From Pelomonas sp041914785 (GTDB taxonomy: Bacteria > Pseudomonadota > Gammaproteobacteria > Burkholderiales > Burkholderiaceae_C), in NCBI GenBank assembly GCA_041914785.1, contig JAYSCT010000030.1, positions 1-38,587 of the forward strand: 38,587 bases of DNA. Reading direction: 5' to 3'. Shown in pieces: positions 1 through 8,156 of this stretch. Both the position numbers and the translations under genes were made by a program. Each line of letters starts with the position of its first letter. The stretch's first letter is position 1. The notes under the pieces were generated by a model that worked only from the letters and a program-made list of their open reading frames with translations, did no database searches and was not told where the DNA came from.

Positions 1-26
1 CGGCCTGTGGCCGCAGAGCTTCGGCA

Positions 27-57
27 GGCACGACAAGTCCACAGGACTTGTCGTGCC
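27..57. repeat. Perfect 14-bp hairpin
   Basis: Arms GGCACGACAAGTCC (27-40) and its exact reverse complement (44-57) are separated by ACA. There is no T-tract on either side, so this is either a terminator of the gene left of the window without a clear U-run, or a REP-like palindrome. Seen directly; the role is inferred. Confidence 0.6.
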
Positions 58-116
58 CGGCCTCAGCCCCCCAGGGGACGGCGATGCTTGCCGGATTGAC
101 CGGCGCGCACATCGCC

Positions 117-227
117 TGAGCGGGCCGGCTTGGGAGCGGCCCGGCGCTCAGCCCGCAAGCAATCACCATGCCCCCTGGCGGGCTGTGATGGACTGCGTTA
201 GCGTGCCCTCAGGGCAAGGTTGCCCTG
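117..227 (+). promoter_or_regulatory. Structured leader of the mgtC-like gene
   Basis: Two stem-loops precede the MgtC-like ORF. A GC-rich imperfect hairpin spans 117-150. A perfect 8-bp hairpin, CAGGGCAA-GG-TTGCCCTG, lies at 210-227, just 3 nt before the GTG start. Leaders of mgtC/mgtA genes in enterics are Mg2+/peptide-responsive, but no known riboswitch consensus (M-box) was recognised here. The second hairpin could hide the start region. Regulation is inference only. Confidence 0.3.
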
Positions 228-230
228 CCA

Positions 231-995
231 GTGCCAACGCCCATGCTCGACCCCGACCACCTGCTGCGCTACTGGACCGCCGGCCAGTGGGCCGCCAACG
301 TGCTGATGCTGATGCACCTGGTGGGCGCCATGCTGCTGGGGCTGCTGCTGGGCTACGAGCGGGCCTACCACGGCCGCGCAGCGGGCATGCGCACCTATGC
401 GCTGGTGTGCATGGCGGCCTGCGGCGTGACCATCCTCGTGGGCTACCCCGAGCAATGGTTCGGCGGCCACATGGCCGGCGGCACGCTGCCGCAGTTCACC
501 GACCCGACGCGCGTCGTCCAGGGCGTGGTGACGGGCATCGGCTTCCTGTGCGCCGGCGTCATCATGCGCGAGGGCATGAACATCTCGGGCCTGACGACGG
601 CCGCCTCGCTGTGGGCGGCGTCGGCCATCGGCATCGTGCTGGGCATGGGCTTCTACTTCGCCGCCATTGCGCTGACGCTGCTGTGCGCGTCGCTGATGAT
701 GTGGGGCGCGCGGCTGGAGGCGGCGCTGCCGTCCCACCCGGCCATCGCCGTCCACGTGCAGGGCGAGCGGGGCCGCACGTTTGCGCAGGACGAGCTCTGC
801 GCCTTTGCCGCCCGGCTGGGCTACGACTTCGCGCCAGGCTCGGTCAGCATCGAATGCCACGACGGGCAGCAGGAATGGCGCTTCGTTTGCACGGCACGGC
901 AGAACTACGGTCGCGACACGCTGTCGCGCTTCGCGAGCCGCCTGCCCGAGCTGCCGGGGCTGGCCAGCTACCGCGTCGCGCACGCCCGCAACTGA
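231..995 (+). CDS. MgtC/SapB family inner-membrane protein
   Basis: The 254-residue protein has the MgtC/SapB layout: four to five hydrophobic helices in the first about 155 residues, including the conserved LLLGYERAYHGRAAGMRTYALV segment (described by its key residues E-R-A followed by GMRT near positions 44-56) and a GxGFLCAG-type glycine motif near residues 103-110. A soluble C-terminal domain of about 90 residues follows. MgtC proteins are linked to growth in low Mg2+ and to survival in macrophages or acid, and are thought to modulate the F1Fo ATPase or phosphate uptake; the exact role here is unknown. The GTG start at 231 has a weak AAGG 11 nt upstream; ATG 243 is the alternative and would shorten the protein by 4 residues. 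It converges on metR with a 7-bp gap. Confidence 0.85.
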   Translation: MPTPMLDPDHLLRYWTAGQWAANVLMLMHLVGAMLLGLLLGYERAYHGRAAGMRTYALVCMAACGVTILVGYPEQWFGGHMAGGTLPQFTDPTRVVQGVVTGIGFLCAGVIMREGMNISGLTTAASLWAASAIGIVLGMGFYFAAIALTLLCASLMMWGARLEAALPSHPAIAVHVQGERGRTFAQDELCAFAARLGYDFAPGSVSIECHDGQQEWRFVCTARQNYGRDTLSRFASRLPELPGLASYRVAHARN

Positions 996-1002
996 GGCGG
1001 GC

Positions 1003-1926
1003 TCAGAGCAGGCTCACGCCGGCCAGGTTCAGCAGCGAGGTCTCTCGCATCAGCCGCACGAAGTCGGCCAGGAAGGGCTTGGCCGCCAGGCCCGGGGTGC
1101 TGACCGCGTACAGCCGCCCCGTCAGTCCGCCCTCGCCGATGCGCTGCCGCGCGACATACCCGCGCGCCAGGTAGCCCTCCACCGCCCACAGCGGCAGCGC
1201 CGCGATGCCGCGGCCGCTGGCCACCAGCTGCAGCATGGCCACCGTCAGCTCGCTGGTGCGGCGCGACGGCGTGATGCCGGCGGGCTGCAGCACACGGCGC
1301 ACCAGGTCCAGCATGTCGTCGGGCACCGGGTAGGTGATCAGCGTCTGGCCGGCGAAGTCCGCCGCGTCCAGCCAGGGCCTGCCCAGCAAGACATGCCCCT
1401 TGGGCAGCAGCGCGACGATCTCGAAGCTGAACAGCGGGTGCACGACGACGCCGGTCTCGTCGGCATCCACGTCCGACACGATGGCCAGCTCGGCGCGGTC
1501 CTTGTGCAGCAGGCCGACCGGGTCGGCCTGGAAGCCGGACACGATGTCCAGCTCCACCTCCGGCCAGCGCTCGCGGAAGGCGTCCATCGCCGGCATCAGC
1601 CAGTCGAAGCAGGTATGGCATTCCACGGCAATGCGCAGCTGGCCGGCCGAGCCGTCCACCAGCCGGCGCACGTCGCGGTCGGCCTCGTCCACCTGCGGCA
1701 GCACCGCGTCCGCCAGCTTCAGCAGCCGCTGGCCGACGACGCCGAACACCAGCGGGTTGCTCTTGCGCGCGAACAGCTCGGCGCCGTAGTGCTCCTCCAG
1801 CCCCTTGAGCTGGTGGGACAGCGCCGACTGCGTCAGGTTCAGCAGCTGCGCCGCGCGGGACAGGTTGCCAGCCTCGCGCAGCGCGGCCAGCGTGCGCAGA
1901 TGGCGCAGTTCGAGCGGTGTTTGCAT
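1003..1926 (-). CDS. metR: LysR-type regulator MetR
   Basis: The 307-residue LysR-family activator has an N-terminal winged helix-turn-helix (residues about 5-62; NLSRAAQLLNLTQSALSHQL is the helix-turn-helix) and a C-terminal periplasmic-binding-like effector domain. The sequence LELRHLRTLAALREAGNLSRAA is typical of MetR (key residues LxxLxAL then AA). MetR activates metE and other methionine genes, using homocysteine as co-inducer. The gene lies divergently 96 bp from metE, the classical arrangement, and MetR-box-like half-sites occupy the gap. ATG at 1926 is used; no clear Shine-Dalgarno sequence is visible. Assignment rests on family sequence plus neighbourhood. Confidence 0.92.
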   Translation of the reverse strand: MQTPLELRHLRTLAALREAGNLSRAAQLLNLTQSALSHQLKGLEEHYGAELFARKSNPLVFGVVGQRLLKLADAVLPQVDEADRDVRRLVDGSAGQLRIAVECHTCFDWLMPAMDAFRERWPEVELDIVSGFQADPVGLLHKDRAELAIVSDVDADETGVVVHPLFSFEIVALLPKGHVLLGRPWLDAADFAGQTLITYPVPDDMLDLVRRVLQPAGITPSRRTSELTVAMLQLVASGRGIAALPLWAVEGYLARGYVARQRIGEGGLTGRLYAVSTPGLAAKPFLADFVRLMRETSLLNLAGVSLL

Positions 1927-1941
1927 GAGCAGAACTGTTGA

Positions 1942-2005
1942 TGAACGCGAAAACGTTTCGTTTGATTCATTGTGCCAGACTGCGGATCATCACGAATCGA
2001 ATTCA
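1942..2005. promoter_or_regulatory. metR-metE divergent control region with MetR-box-like sites
   Basis: At 1993-2005 the sequence CGAATCGAATTCA matches the MetR box TGAA-N5-TTCA at all fixed positions but the first, 17 bp before the metE ATG. A second dyad uses TGAA (1942-1945) and TTCA (1966-1969) around the near-palindrome CGAAAACGTTTCG, with unusually long spacing. No cobalamin riboswitch was recognised in the 96-bp gap, so MetR is the likely controller. Sites are seen in the sequence; binding is inferred. Confidence 0.55.
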
Positions 2006-2022
2006 GCATCACTCGATTCAAT

Positions 2023-4353
2023 ATGATCAAGACTCATATCCTCGGCTTCCCCCGCATGGGCCAGCACCGCGAACTGAAGACGGCGCTGGAACGCCACTGG
2101 CGCGGCGAGCTGCCGGCCGCCGCGCTGGAAGCCCAGGCCACCGCACTGCGCGCCCGCCACTGGGCGCTGCAGCGCGACGCCGGGCTGGACCACGTCACCG
2201 TGGGCGACTTCGCGCTGTACGACCATGTCGCCCAGCTGATCCAGCTGTTCGGCTGCGAACCCGCCCGCTTCGGCTTCACCGGCCAGGAGACAGCGCTGCA
2301 GCGCTACTTCACGATGGCCCGCGGCCTCACGACCACACGGGCCCACGACGCGCCCTGCGGCTGCGGCAGCCCGCACGGCGACGGCGTGCCCGCGCTGGAG
2401 ATGACCAAGTGGTTCGACACCAACTACCACTACCTCGTGCCCGAGTTCGACGCCGCCACCGAGTTCAGCCTGCACGCCGACCGGCTGCTGGCCGAGGTGG
2501 ACGAAGCCATCGCGCTGCCCGCCAGCCCCAAGGTCGCGCTGCTGGGGCCAGTGAGCTTCCTGTTTCTCGGCAAGAGCAAGCAGGACGGCTTCGACCGGCT
2601 GGTGCTGCTCAAGCGCCTGCTGCCCGCCTACGAACAGCTGCTGACCCGCCTGGCCGCCCGCGGCGTGACCTGGGTGCAGCTGGACGAGCCCATCCTCGGG
2701 CTGGACCTCACGCCACCGTGGCAGGACGCGCTGCGCCAGGCCTACGCGCGCCTGGGCGTCGTCGGCCAGCCGCTGCTGCTGGCCACCTACTTCTCGCCGC
2801 TGGCCGACAACCTCGACCTCGCCTGCGAGCTGCCCGTGGCCGGCCTGCACGTGGACGCCGTGCGCGCGCCGGCCGAGCTGCTGCCGGTGGCGCAGCGCCT
2901 GCCGCGGGACCGCGAGCTGTCCGTGGGCATCCTGGACGGCCGCAATATCTGGCGCAGCGACCTGGACGCCGCGCTGGCCACGCTGCGCCAGGTGCAGCAG
3001 CTGCGCGGAGGGCGGCTGTGGGTGGCGCCGTCGTGCTCGCTGCTGCACGTGCCATTCAGCCTGCGGCACGACGCGGCGCTGGACACCGAGCTGCAGTCCT
3101 GGCTGGCCGGCGCCGTCGAGAAGCTGGACGAGCTGCGCGTGCTCAAGCGCGCGCTGTGGGGCGATGAAGCCGGCGTCAGCCGCGAGCTGGCCGATGCGCG
3201 CGTCGCCCGCGCCACGCGCATCAGCAGCCGCCGCGTGCGCAACGCGGCCGTCGCCGCGCGGCTGAAGGCACTGCCCGCAGACGCCGACCAGCGCCGCTCG
3301 CCCTTCCCCACCCGCACGGCCGCGCAACGGCAGCGGCTGCAGCTGCCCGCCTTCCCGACGACCACCATCGGCTCCTTCCCGCAGACGCCCGACATCCGCG
3401 CCGCCCGCGCCGCGTTCAAGCGCGGCGAGCTGTCCGAGGGGGTCTACCGCGACGCCATGCATCGCGAGATCGAACTCGCGGTCGCCAAGCAGGAAGCCCT
3501 CGGCCTGGACGTGCTGGTGCACGGCGAAGCCGAGCGCAACGACATGGTGGAGTACTTCGGCGAACAGCTCGCCGGCTTCGCCTTCACGGCCAACGGCTGG
3601 GTGCAGAGCTACGGCTCCCGCTGCGTGAAGCCGCCGGTGCTGTTCGGCGACGTGTCACGCCCGAAGGCCATGACGGTGGACTGGACCGTCTTCGCGCAGA
3701 GCCTCACGCCCAAGCCGATGAAAGGCATGCTGACCGGCCCCATCACCCTCCTGCAATGGTCCTTCGTCCGCGACGACCAGCCGCGCGCCGACACGGCGCT
3801 GCAGATCGCGCTGGCCATCCGCGACGAGGTGGCCGACCTGGAGGCCGCCGGCATCGCCGTCATCCAGATCGACGAACCCGCCATCCGCGAAGGCCTGCCG
3901 CTGCGCCGCGATGCTTGGGGCACCTACCTCGCCTGGGCCACCCGCGCCTTCCGCGTGGCCGCCAGCCCGGTGCGCGACGACACGCAGATCCACACCCACA
4001 TGTGCTACTCCGAGTTCAACGACATCCTCCCCGACATCGCTGCGATGGACGCCGACGTCATCACCATCGAGACCAGCCGGTCGGACATGGAACTGCTACG
4101 CGGCTTCGGGCAGTTCAAGTACCCCAACGAGATCGGCCCCGGCGTCTACGACATCCACTCGCCCCGCGTGCCCGACACGGCGGAGATGCTGCGGCTGCTG
4201 AAAAAGGCCGCCGAGGTCATTCCGCCGGAGCTGCTGTGGGTCAACCCGGACTGCGGGTTGAAGACGCGGGGGTGGGGGGAGACGGAGGCAGCGCTCGGGA
4301 GGATGGTGGAGGCGGCGAGGGAATTGCGGAGGGATGCAGCTCTCGCGGCATGA
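2023..4353 (+). CDS. metE: Cobalamin-independent methionine synthase
   Basis: The 776-residue enzyme transfers the methyl group of 5-methyltetrahydropteroyltri-L-glutamate to homocysteine, making methionine without vitamin B12, in the cytoplasm. It starts with the family signature IKTHILGFPRMGQHRELK (key residues GFPRxGxxRELK). Both TIM-barrel halves are present; the second begins at the TTTIGSFPQT motif. Zinc ligands are visible in HTHMCYSEF (His and Cys), ITIETSRSD (Glu) and NPDCGLKTRGW (Cys). The reading frame is open further upstream, but ATG 2023 is chosen because homology begins there and the longer form would overlap the MetR site. There is no good Shine-Dalgarno sequence. Length is slightly above the usual 750-765. 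Confidence 0.97.
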   Translation: MIKTHILGFPRMGQHRELKTALERHWRGELPAAALEAQATALRARHWALQRDAGLDHVTVGDFALYDHVAQLIQLFGCEPARFGFTGQETALQRYFTMARGLTTTRAHDAPCGCGSPHGDGVPALEMTKWFDTNYHYLVPEFDAATEFSLHADRLLAEVDEAIALPASPKVALLGPVSFLFLGKSKQDGFDRLVLLKRLLPAYEQLLTRLAARGVTWVQLDEPILGLDLTPPWQDALRQAYARLGVVGQPLLLATYFSPLADNLDLACELPVAGLHVDAVRAPAELLPVAQRLPRDRELSVGILDGRNIWRSDLDAALATLRQVQQLRGGRLWVAPSCSLLHVPFSLRHDAALDTELQSWLAGAVEKLDELRVLKRALWGDEAGVSRELADARVARATRISSRRVRNAAVAARLKALPADADQRRSPFPTRTAAQRQRLQLPAFPTTTIGSFPQTPDIRAARAAFKRGELSEGVYRDAMHREIELAVAKQEALGLDVLVHGEAERNDMVEYFGEQLAGFAFTANGWVQSYGSRCVKPPVLFGDVSRPKAMTVDWTVFAQSLTPKPMKGMLTGPITLLQWSFVRDDQPRADTALQIALAIRDEVADLEAAGIAVIQIDEPAIREGLPLRRDAWGTYLAWATRAFRVAASPVRDDTQIHTHMCYSEFNDILPDIAAMDADVITIETSRSDMELLRGFGQFKYPNEIGPGVYDIHSPRVPDTAEMLRLLKKAAEVIPPELLWVNPDCGLKTRGWGETEAALGRMVEAARELRRDAALAA

Positions 4354-5173
4354 TCTGCTGCAGCCAGCCTCCGTCACATGAGTGGGGCGCAGGAAATCCC
4401 CTGCTCTGTCAGTGCGGCCGGCCGGCATCATCGGGCCAGGCAACATCGCAGCAACAGCAAAGCCATGGGTGGAAGGAAGTCAGCACCCTTGCGTCCGCCA
4501 AGCTCTCCACAAGGAAAGAAGTGATGGTCCGCATCCTGGCTCCAGCCCTCTACCTGATCGGCTGCGCGCTCTTCAGTAGCTTGAAAGAAGCTCCCTCGTC
4601 CTAAGACTTGGGCGTTCGTGCTATAGGGCTCGATTGCTTGGCTGGGTTAGTAGCTTCTACCACTACTGTTCGGACTTATCTTATGCCGTATCGCTTTAAA
4701 GTTTTCGCCAAACTACCATCTATAAATGAGCCACGCTCTTTTCGTCACACAAATGACTGACTGAATACTTCTAGGAATCTGAAATTGCTTGTTGTGCGGG
4801 CCACATGGTTCTTCATGGTTGCTATTAATGCCCTATCACTCAATTTCTGCTTCTATGTTCGTCGCTGTATGGGCAACCATGAACAAGCATTCTCAAATTC
4901 CTATCTTCTTCCTAGATTGACCGATGCTGAGTAAAGGGTCTTTTTAATCACTTGATTGCTCAAGTTGCCCAGTGACATATAACACTTCAATCTATCCTTC
5001 GCGGGCATAAAAAATGCCCTTGTTTCACCAACAAGAGCAATCATTAGAATCTGGTTATTGACAATTTCAAAAAATCAAATATGATTAGTTCTGTATCGGT
5101 AGTATACCTATATGATAATTTGAAGAAATGTCAAGGGGTATGCTGTTAGAAACCGGGTGGTGCCGAATCTAAC
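4354..5173. other. 820-bp spacer without a convincing gene; GC drops at about 4,600
   Basis: The left 250 bp are GC-rich like metE; from about 4,600 rightward the DNA becomes AT-rich and stop codons fill all frames. Visible structure is limited to an 11-bp inverted repeat, TTCATGGTTGC (4812-4822) with GCAACCATGAA (4873-4883), and tandem short hairpins GGGCAT-AAAAA-ATGCCC (5003-5019) and CTTGTT-TCACC-AACAAG (5019-5035). No protein homology was recognised. It may be the decayed left border of the island carrying the GTPase. Confidence 0.5.
4524..4604 (+). CDS. Possible 26-residue lipopeptide
   Basis: A short ORF begins at ATG 4524, preceded by AAGGA with 8-nt spacing. It encodes MVRILAPALYLIGC followed by ALFSSLKEAPSS: a short hydrophobic stretch ending in LIGC, which fits a lipobox, and a 12-residue tail. 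It is too short for homology or codon statistics to decide, and it lies where GC content begins to fall. It could equally be a chance ORF. No function is proposed. Confidence 0.22.
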   Translation: MVRILAPALYLIGCALFSSLKEAPSS

Positions 5174-5215
5174 GAAAAGAAAAAGGCTAGTCGCAAGACT
5201 AGCCTTTTTCTTTTC
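5174..5215 (-). terminator. Strong intrinsic terminator after the GTPase gene
   Basis: A perfect 19-bp stem (5174-5192 with 5197-5215) closes on a GCAA tetraloop (TTGC on the minus strand). The A/T-rich outer arm supplies the U-run on the minus strand, and the symmetry means it could also stop plus-strand transcription. It begins 12 bp beyond the GTPase stop codon. Confidence 0.88.
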
Positions 5216-5226
5216 AAGAACAGATA

Positions 5227-6357
5227 TTAAATGGCTTTCGTCAGAAGCCGCCCCAAAAGAGCAAGAAGACTCTTCTTGTTCTTCAAATCCTCAATTTTGA
5301 TATCTTTGAGCTCCTCGCCAATCTTCTTGAAATTGGCAAAAACCTTCTTCAAAACATCCTTCTCATTCAATGAGCGCTCATTTTCAAGCATCCATTTCAC
5401 TGCTGCCAGCATGGCAAAAGTGATAACCACGGCAATGCCAGCGGCTGCAACATCAAGAATAAGAGTAGGAGGAAGGAAAGACTTAGCCCAGAGGAATGCC
5501 GTTGTTCCCAAAGACTCACCTGCAAATGTCGGCAACAATGCCAGTGCAGATGATTTGCTAAGAATCTCCCCTTTATACAAGTAGTTCAATGAGGTTATAG
5601 CAATTACTTGTGTCGCAGTAATGTATGCAGCACTACCGGGAATGAAGGCTTCACCAGCAACGGCAACGATTGCAGTGCCAATAATTCCAATTGCATAGCT
5701 TTCTTTGCTTTTAAGATGCCTCGCAAGGAGAAGCGCCTTCCCTTCTGTATTCAAAAAATTTAATATTTCTTCCTTGAGTTCCTCAATCCCTCTAATATCC
5801 ATAGGGGCAGACTGCCGCATTTTTGGGTCAAAGCCCTTAGTGCAAGTTCCAAAGACTTTATCTACACCAAGAACTGCCTTCCACTGCTCCACAACTGCTT
5901 CATATGCCGATTCTTCCAAATCATCCCACTCGTCAATCTTATTGAGAACAACAAGGGTTTTCTTGGAACTCTTTTTCAAATCGTCAAAATTTGCCTTCTG
6001 TGAGGCATCAGCAGAACCAGTGACAACGAAAATACCCAAATCAATAGAATCTAGGAAATCTTTTGTTTCTGCACTGTTTTCTTCCCTGACATCGTCTAGC
6101 CCAGGGCAATCAACAATCAACACTTGTTTGTCAAGTTTGTATGCCGTGACCTTGGTAGTTACTCCAGAGTTGGCACCGACCTTTGCGATTGGATCTTCAC
6201 GAGTGCGCCCAAGAATGGCATTCAGCAGCGAACTCTTACCTGCACTCACTTTGCCTACTAAGGCAACATTGACATGCTCGTCGAAATTCGGGGATCGTTC
6301 TTCATATGCTTTATCAAAGATTTCCTCAAATCTTTTTTTTGAATCCTCGTCTCTCAT
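5227..6357 (-). CDS. Membrane-associated dynamin/DUF697-like GTPase
   Basis: The 376-residue protein has a clear G domain: G1 GKVSAGKS (35-42), threonines of G2 near 67-68, G3 DCPG (83-86) and G4 NKID (139-142). A C-terminal region follows with two to three hydrophobic segments (around residues 220-260 and 300-330) and a lysine-rich helical tail. This resembles TrmE-Era-Septin-like GTPases fused to a DUF697-type membrane domain; bacterial dynamins and YcjF/YeeP-like proteins are the nearest relatives by layout. The function is unknown; membrane stress or phage defence roles are only conjecture. Start ATG 6357 has GGAG 6 nt upstream (6364-6367). It is AT-rich and lysine-rich unlike all neighbours, isolated and separately terminated, so horizontal acquisition is likely. 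Confidence 0.8.
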   Translation of the reverse strand: MRDEDSKKRFEEIFDKAYEERSPNFDEHVNVALVGKVSAGKSSLLNAILGRTREDPIAKVGANSGVTTKVTAYKLDKQVLIVDCPGLDDVREENSAETKDFLDSIDLGIFVVTGSADASQKANFDDLKKSSKKTLVVLNKIDEWDDLEESAYEAVVEQWKAVLGVDKVFGTCTKGFDPKMRQSAPMDIRGIEELKEEILNFLNTEGKALLLARHLKSKESYAIGIIGTAIVAVAGEAFIPGSAAYITATQVIAITSLNYLYKGEILSKSSALALLPTFAGESLGTTAFLWAKSFLPPTLILDVAAAGIAVVITFAMLAAVKWMLENERSLNEKDVLKKVFANFKKIGEELKDIKIEDLKNKKSLLALLGRLLTKAI

Positions 6358-6610
6358 GAACTACTCCAAAAAGTTGGTTGGTTAAATATTAGGTTTAGAC
6401 GAAAGCCAGCCTTCTGACACACTTTCTTGCTTCTCTGACAGGTTGAAGCATAGCAGTGCATCAGAAGGCGGGCGACTCTCTACCTCGTGATGCCTCTAGG
6501 TTGTGGTGCTAGTCGGATGAGCTAGAACAGCCTCAAGATTTGCCAAAAATTTGGCAAAAGTCTTTTGACAAAAAAGTAAATTATTGATTTTTAAGTAAAA
6601 AAGTCAAAAG
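6358..6610. other. AT-rich island right border with nested inverted repeats
   Basis: The 5' region of the GTPase gene is followed by two inverted repeats: TTTGCCAAA-AA-TTTGGCAAA (6539-6558) and CTTTTGAC (6562-6569) with GTCAAAAG (6603-6610), the latter spanning an almost pure A/T core. GC content rises just right of this, where the TauD-like reading frame loses homology. It may be the island boundary or a terminator. No transposase is present. Confidence 0.4.
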
Positions 6611-7102
6611 AAGGATTGGAGGTACCAAAAACAGCCGATCCCATCTAAATATTCCGCCATGCCGCAGGCGTACAAAGAACATTTTCCCATCCAATCGCCT
6701 GCGCGGTCGAAACAAAGCACGGTCGATCACCGAAGCCGGCAGCCCACGAAGAACATCCGTATGGTGAACGAGAGGAGTTTCGACCGCCGGATCGCCAATC
6801 GCGCAGCGCAGCATCAAATAACGGGGCGGCACGTGCCAGTGCGCGAGATCGGTATGTAGGGGCAACGGCCCTAAGCCAAAATTGCCACCGTAGGTGTTGA
6901 GTGGCTTCGATGCAACGGAATTCGCCGAGAGAAGCTCAGGTGGACGCCAAACCTTGCACGACAAGGTACTTGAGAGATGCTGGGCCACTTCTGCAGCACT
7001 AGTACCAGCCCAATATTCGCCCAGATCAGCAAATCCTGCTGCGGCAAGCTGTTTGAGAACTCCCACGCTCGGCCTCTCCGACACGTCGATCGCAGGGATC
7101 AA
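6581..7102 (-). pseudogene. Truncated TauD/TfdA-like dioxygenase
   Basis: The ORF encodes 173 residues. The middle part resembles the N-terminal half of Fe(II)/2-oxoglutarate dioxygenases of the TauD/TfdA or clavaminate-synthase-like group: YGGNFGLGPLPLHTDLAHW contains the HTD motif that supplies two iron ligands, followed by PRYLMLRC. The distal His and the 2-oxoglutarate-binding Arg, expected about 120 residues later, are absent. After about residue 155-161 (around 6,620-6,640) the sequence turns into a hydrophobic tail (PPILLLTFLLKNQ) encoded by AT-rich DNA. This fits a gene cut by the island. The 3' half was not found elsewhere in the window. It ends 3 bp into map's downstream side: its start and the map stop overlap by 4 bp, suggesting it was once co-transcribed with map. 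Confidence 0.6.
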
Positions 7103-7890
7103 TCAATCGCCGGATATTCGCCGAGCCCATCCGGCCACGGCGTCAGGATCTCAAAGCCATCCTCGGTGACAGCCACCATGTGCTCCCACTGCGCCGACAG
7201 CGAGTGGTCGCGCGTCACCACCGTCCAGCCGTCGTTCAGTTCGCGGGTGGCGGCGCCGCCGGCGTTGATCATGGGCTCGATCGTGAAGATCATGCCCTCC
7301 TGCAGCTTCAGGCCTTCGCCCGGCCGGCCGAAGTGGTTGACATGCGGTGCGTCGTGATAGACGTCGCCAATGCCATGCCCGCCGTACTCGCGCACGACGC
7401 TGAAGCCGGCCGCGTGGGCGACCTTCTGGATCGCGTGGCCCACGTCGCCCAGCGTCGCGCCGGGGCGCACCTGGCGGATGCCGGCGCGCAGCGCCTCGTA
7501 GGTGGTCATCACCAGCCGGCGCGCCAGCACATTGGCCTCGCCGACGATGAACATGCGGCTGCTGTCGCCGAACCAGCCGTCCTTGGTCAGCGTGACGTCC
7601 ACGTTGACGATGTCACCCTTCTTGAGCCGCTTGTCCTTGCTGGGGATGCCGTGGCAGACGACGTGGTTGGGCGAGATGCAGGCCGTCTTGGGGTAGCCGT
7701 GGTAGCCGATATTGGAGGGGATGCACTTCAGCGTGTCGACGATGTAGTCGTGGCAGAGGGCGTCCAGCTCCTCGGTCGTCACGCCCGGCACGACGTGGGG
7801 CTTGAGCATGGCCAGCACCTCGGCGATGAGGTGGCCGGCGGTGCGGGCCTTGGCGACTTCCTCGGGGCTGCGCAGCTTGAGGCTTTTCAT
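7099..7890 (-). CDS. map: Type I methionine aminopeptidase (accessory copy)
   Basis: The 263-residue metallopeptidase removes the initiator methionine from nascent proteins. All five metal ligands are visible: Asp in VNVDVT, Asp in GDSSRMF, His in GGHGIG, Glu in TIEPMI and Glu in QWEHMV, and the length fits the family. The longer frame to 7998 is rejected because homology begins at MKSLKLRSPEE and an excellent AAAGGAG (7898-7904) lies 7 nt before ATG 7890. The start overlaps the stop of the upstream ParD-like gene (ATGA), so the two are translationally coupled. The housekeeping map in this group usually sits beside rpsB, so this is probably a second copy; that is inference. Confidence 0.93.
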   Translation of the reverse strand: MKSLKLRSPEEVAKARTAGHLIAEVLAMLKPHVVPGVTTEELDALCHDYIVDTLKCIPSNIGYHGYPKTACISPNHVVCHGIPSKDKRLKKGDIVNVDVTLTKDGWFGDSSRMFIVGEANVLARRLVMTTYEALRAGIRQVRPGATLGDVGHAIQKVAHAAGFSVVREYGGHGIGDVYHDAPHVNHFGRPGEGLKLQEGMIFTIEPMINAGGAATRELNDGWTVVTRDHSLSAQWEHMVAVTEDGFEILTPWPDGLGEYPAID

Positions 7891-8147
7891 GCGCGGGCTC
7901 CTTTGACGTTCGCCTTGGCCTTGGCCGGCTGAGCCCAGCCGGCGACGCGGGCCAGGTCCAGCCCGCCTTCCTGCTCGGCGCGGATCAGCAGCTGGCACAG
8001 CTCGCTGTGGTTGAGCTGCGGGTGCAGCTCGGCCAGCAGGCCGATGCGCATCCAGTGCTCGGCCTGGGCGTTGATGGAGCGCGAGAGGGCCTGGCTGGCA
8101 ATGCGCAGGCTCTCATGCAGCGGGTCGGAGATTTTGACGATTCCCAT
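7887..8147 (-). CDS. ParD-like antitoxin-family protein
   Basis: The 86-residue protein begins MGIVKISDPLHESLRIASQALSRSINAQ (key residues IVKISDxLHExLRxxSxALxRSINAQAEHW), characteristic of the ParD_like family of putative ribbon-helix-helix regulators. A basic, alanine-rich tail follows. No ParE-type toxin is present; the next gene is map, a pairing seen repeatedly for this family. It therefore may act as a DNA-binding autoregulator of the parD-like/map pair rather than as part of a classical toxin-antitoxin module. ATG 8147 lacks a Shine-Dalgarno sequence and lies close to a possible -10 element, so the mRNA could be nearly leaderless. Confidence 0.8.
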   Translation of the reverse strand: MGIVKISDPLHESLRIASQALSRSINAQAEHWMRIGLLAELHPQLNHSELCQLLIRAEQEGGLDLARVAGWAQPAKAKANVKGARA

Positions 8148-8156
8148 GCCAGCACT

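Noticed and set aside
53..1174. Long open frames overlapping mgtC and similar ones throughout (for example 10805-12367, 25259-27646 and 35763-38558)
   Set aside because: They lie opposite or out of frame to genes with clear family motifs, have Arg/Gly/His/Gln-rich composition typical of high-GC shadow frames and no recognisable domains.
1927..2022. Cobalamin riboswitch before metE
   Set aside because: The gap is only 96 bp and shows no B12-box-like core; MetR half-sites explain control better.
4812..4883. Retron or other structured RNA in the AT-rich spacer
   Set aside because: Only one 11-bp inverted repeat with a 50-nt loop and no reverse transcriptase gene nearby.
6358..6610. Insertion sequence ends
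   Set aside because: Inverted repeats are short and no transposase or matching repeat at the left side of the island was found.
7887..8147. Classical ParDE toxin-antitoxin module
   Set aside because: No ParE/RelE-like toxin ORF is adjacent on either strand; the partner is map.
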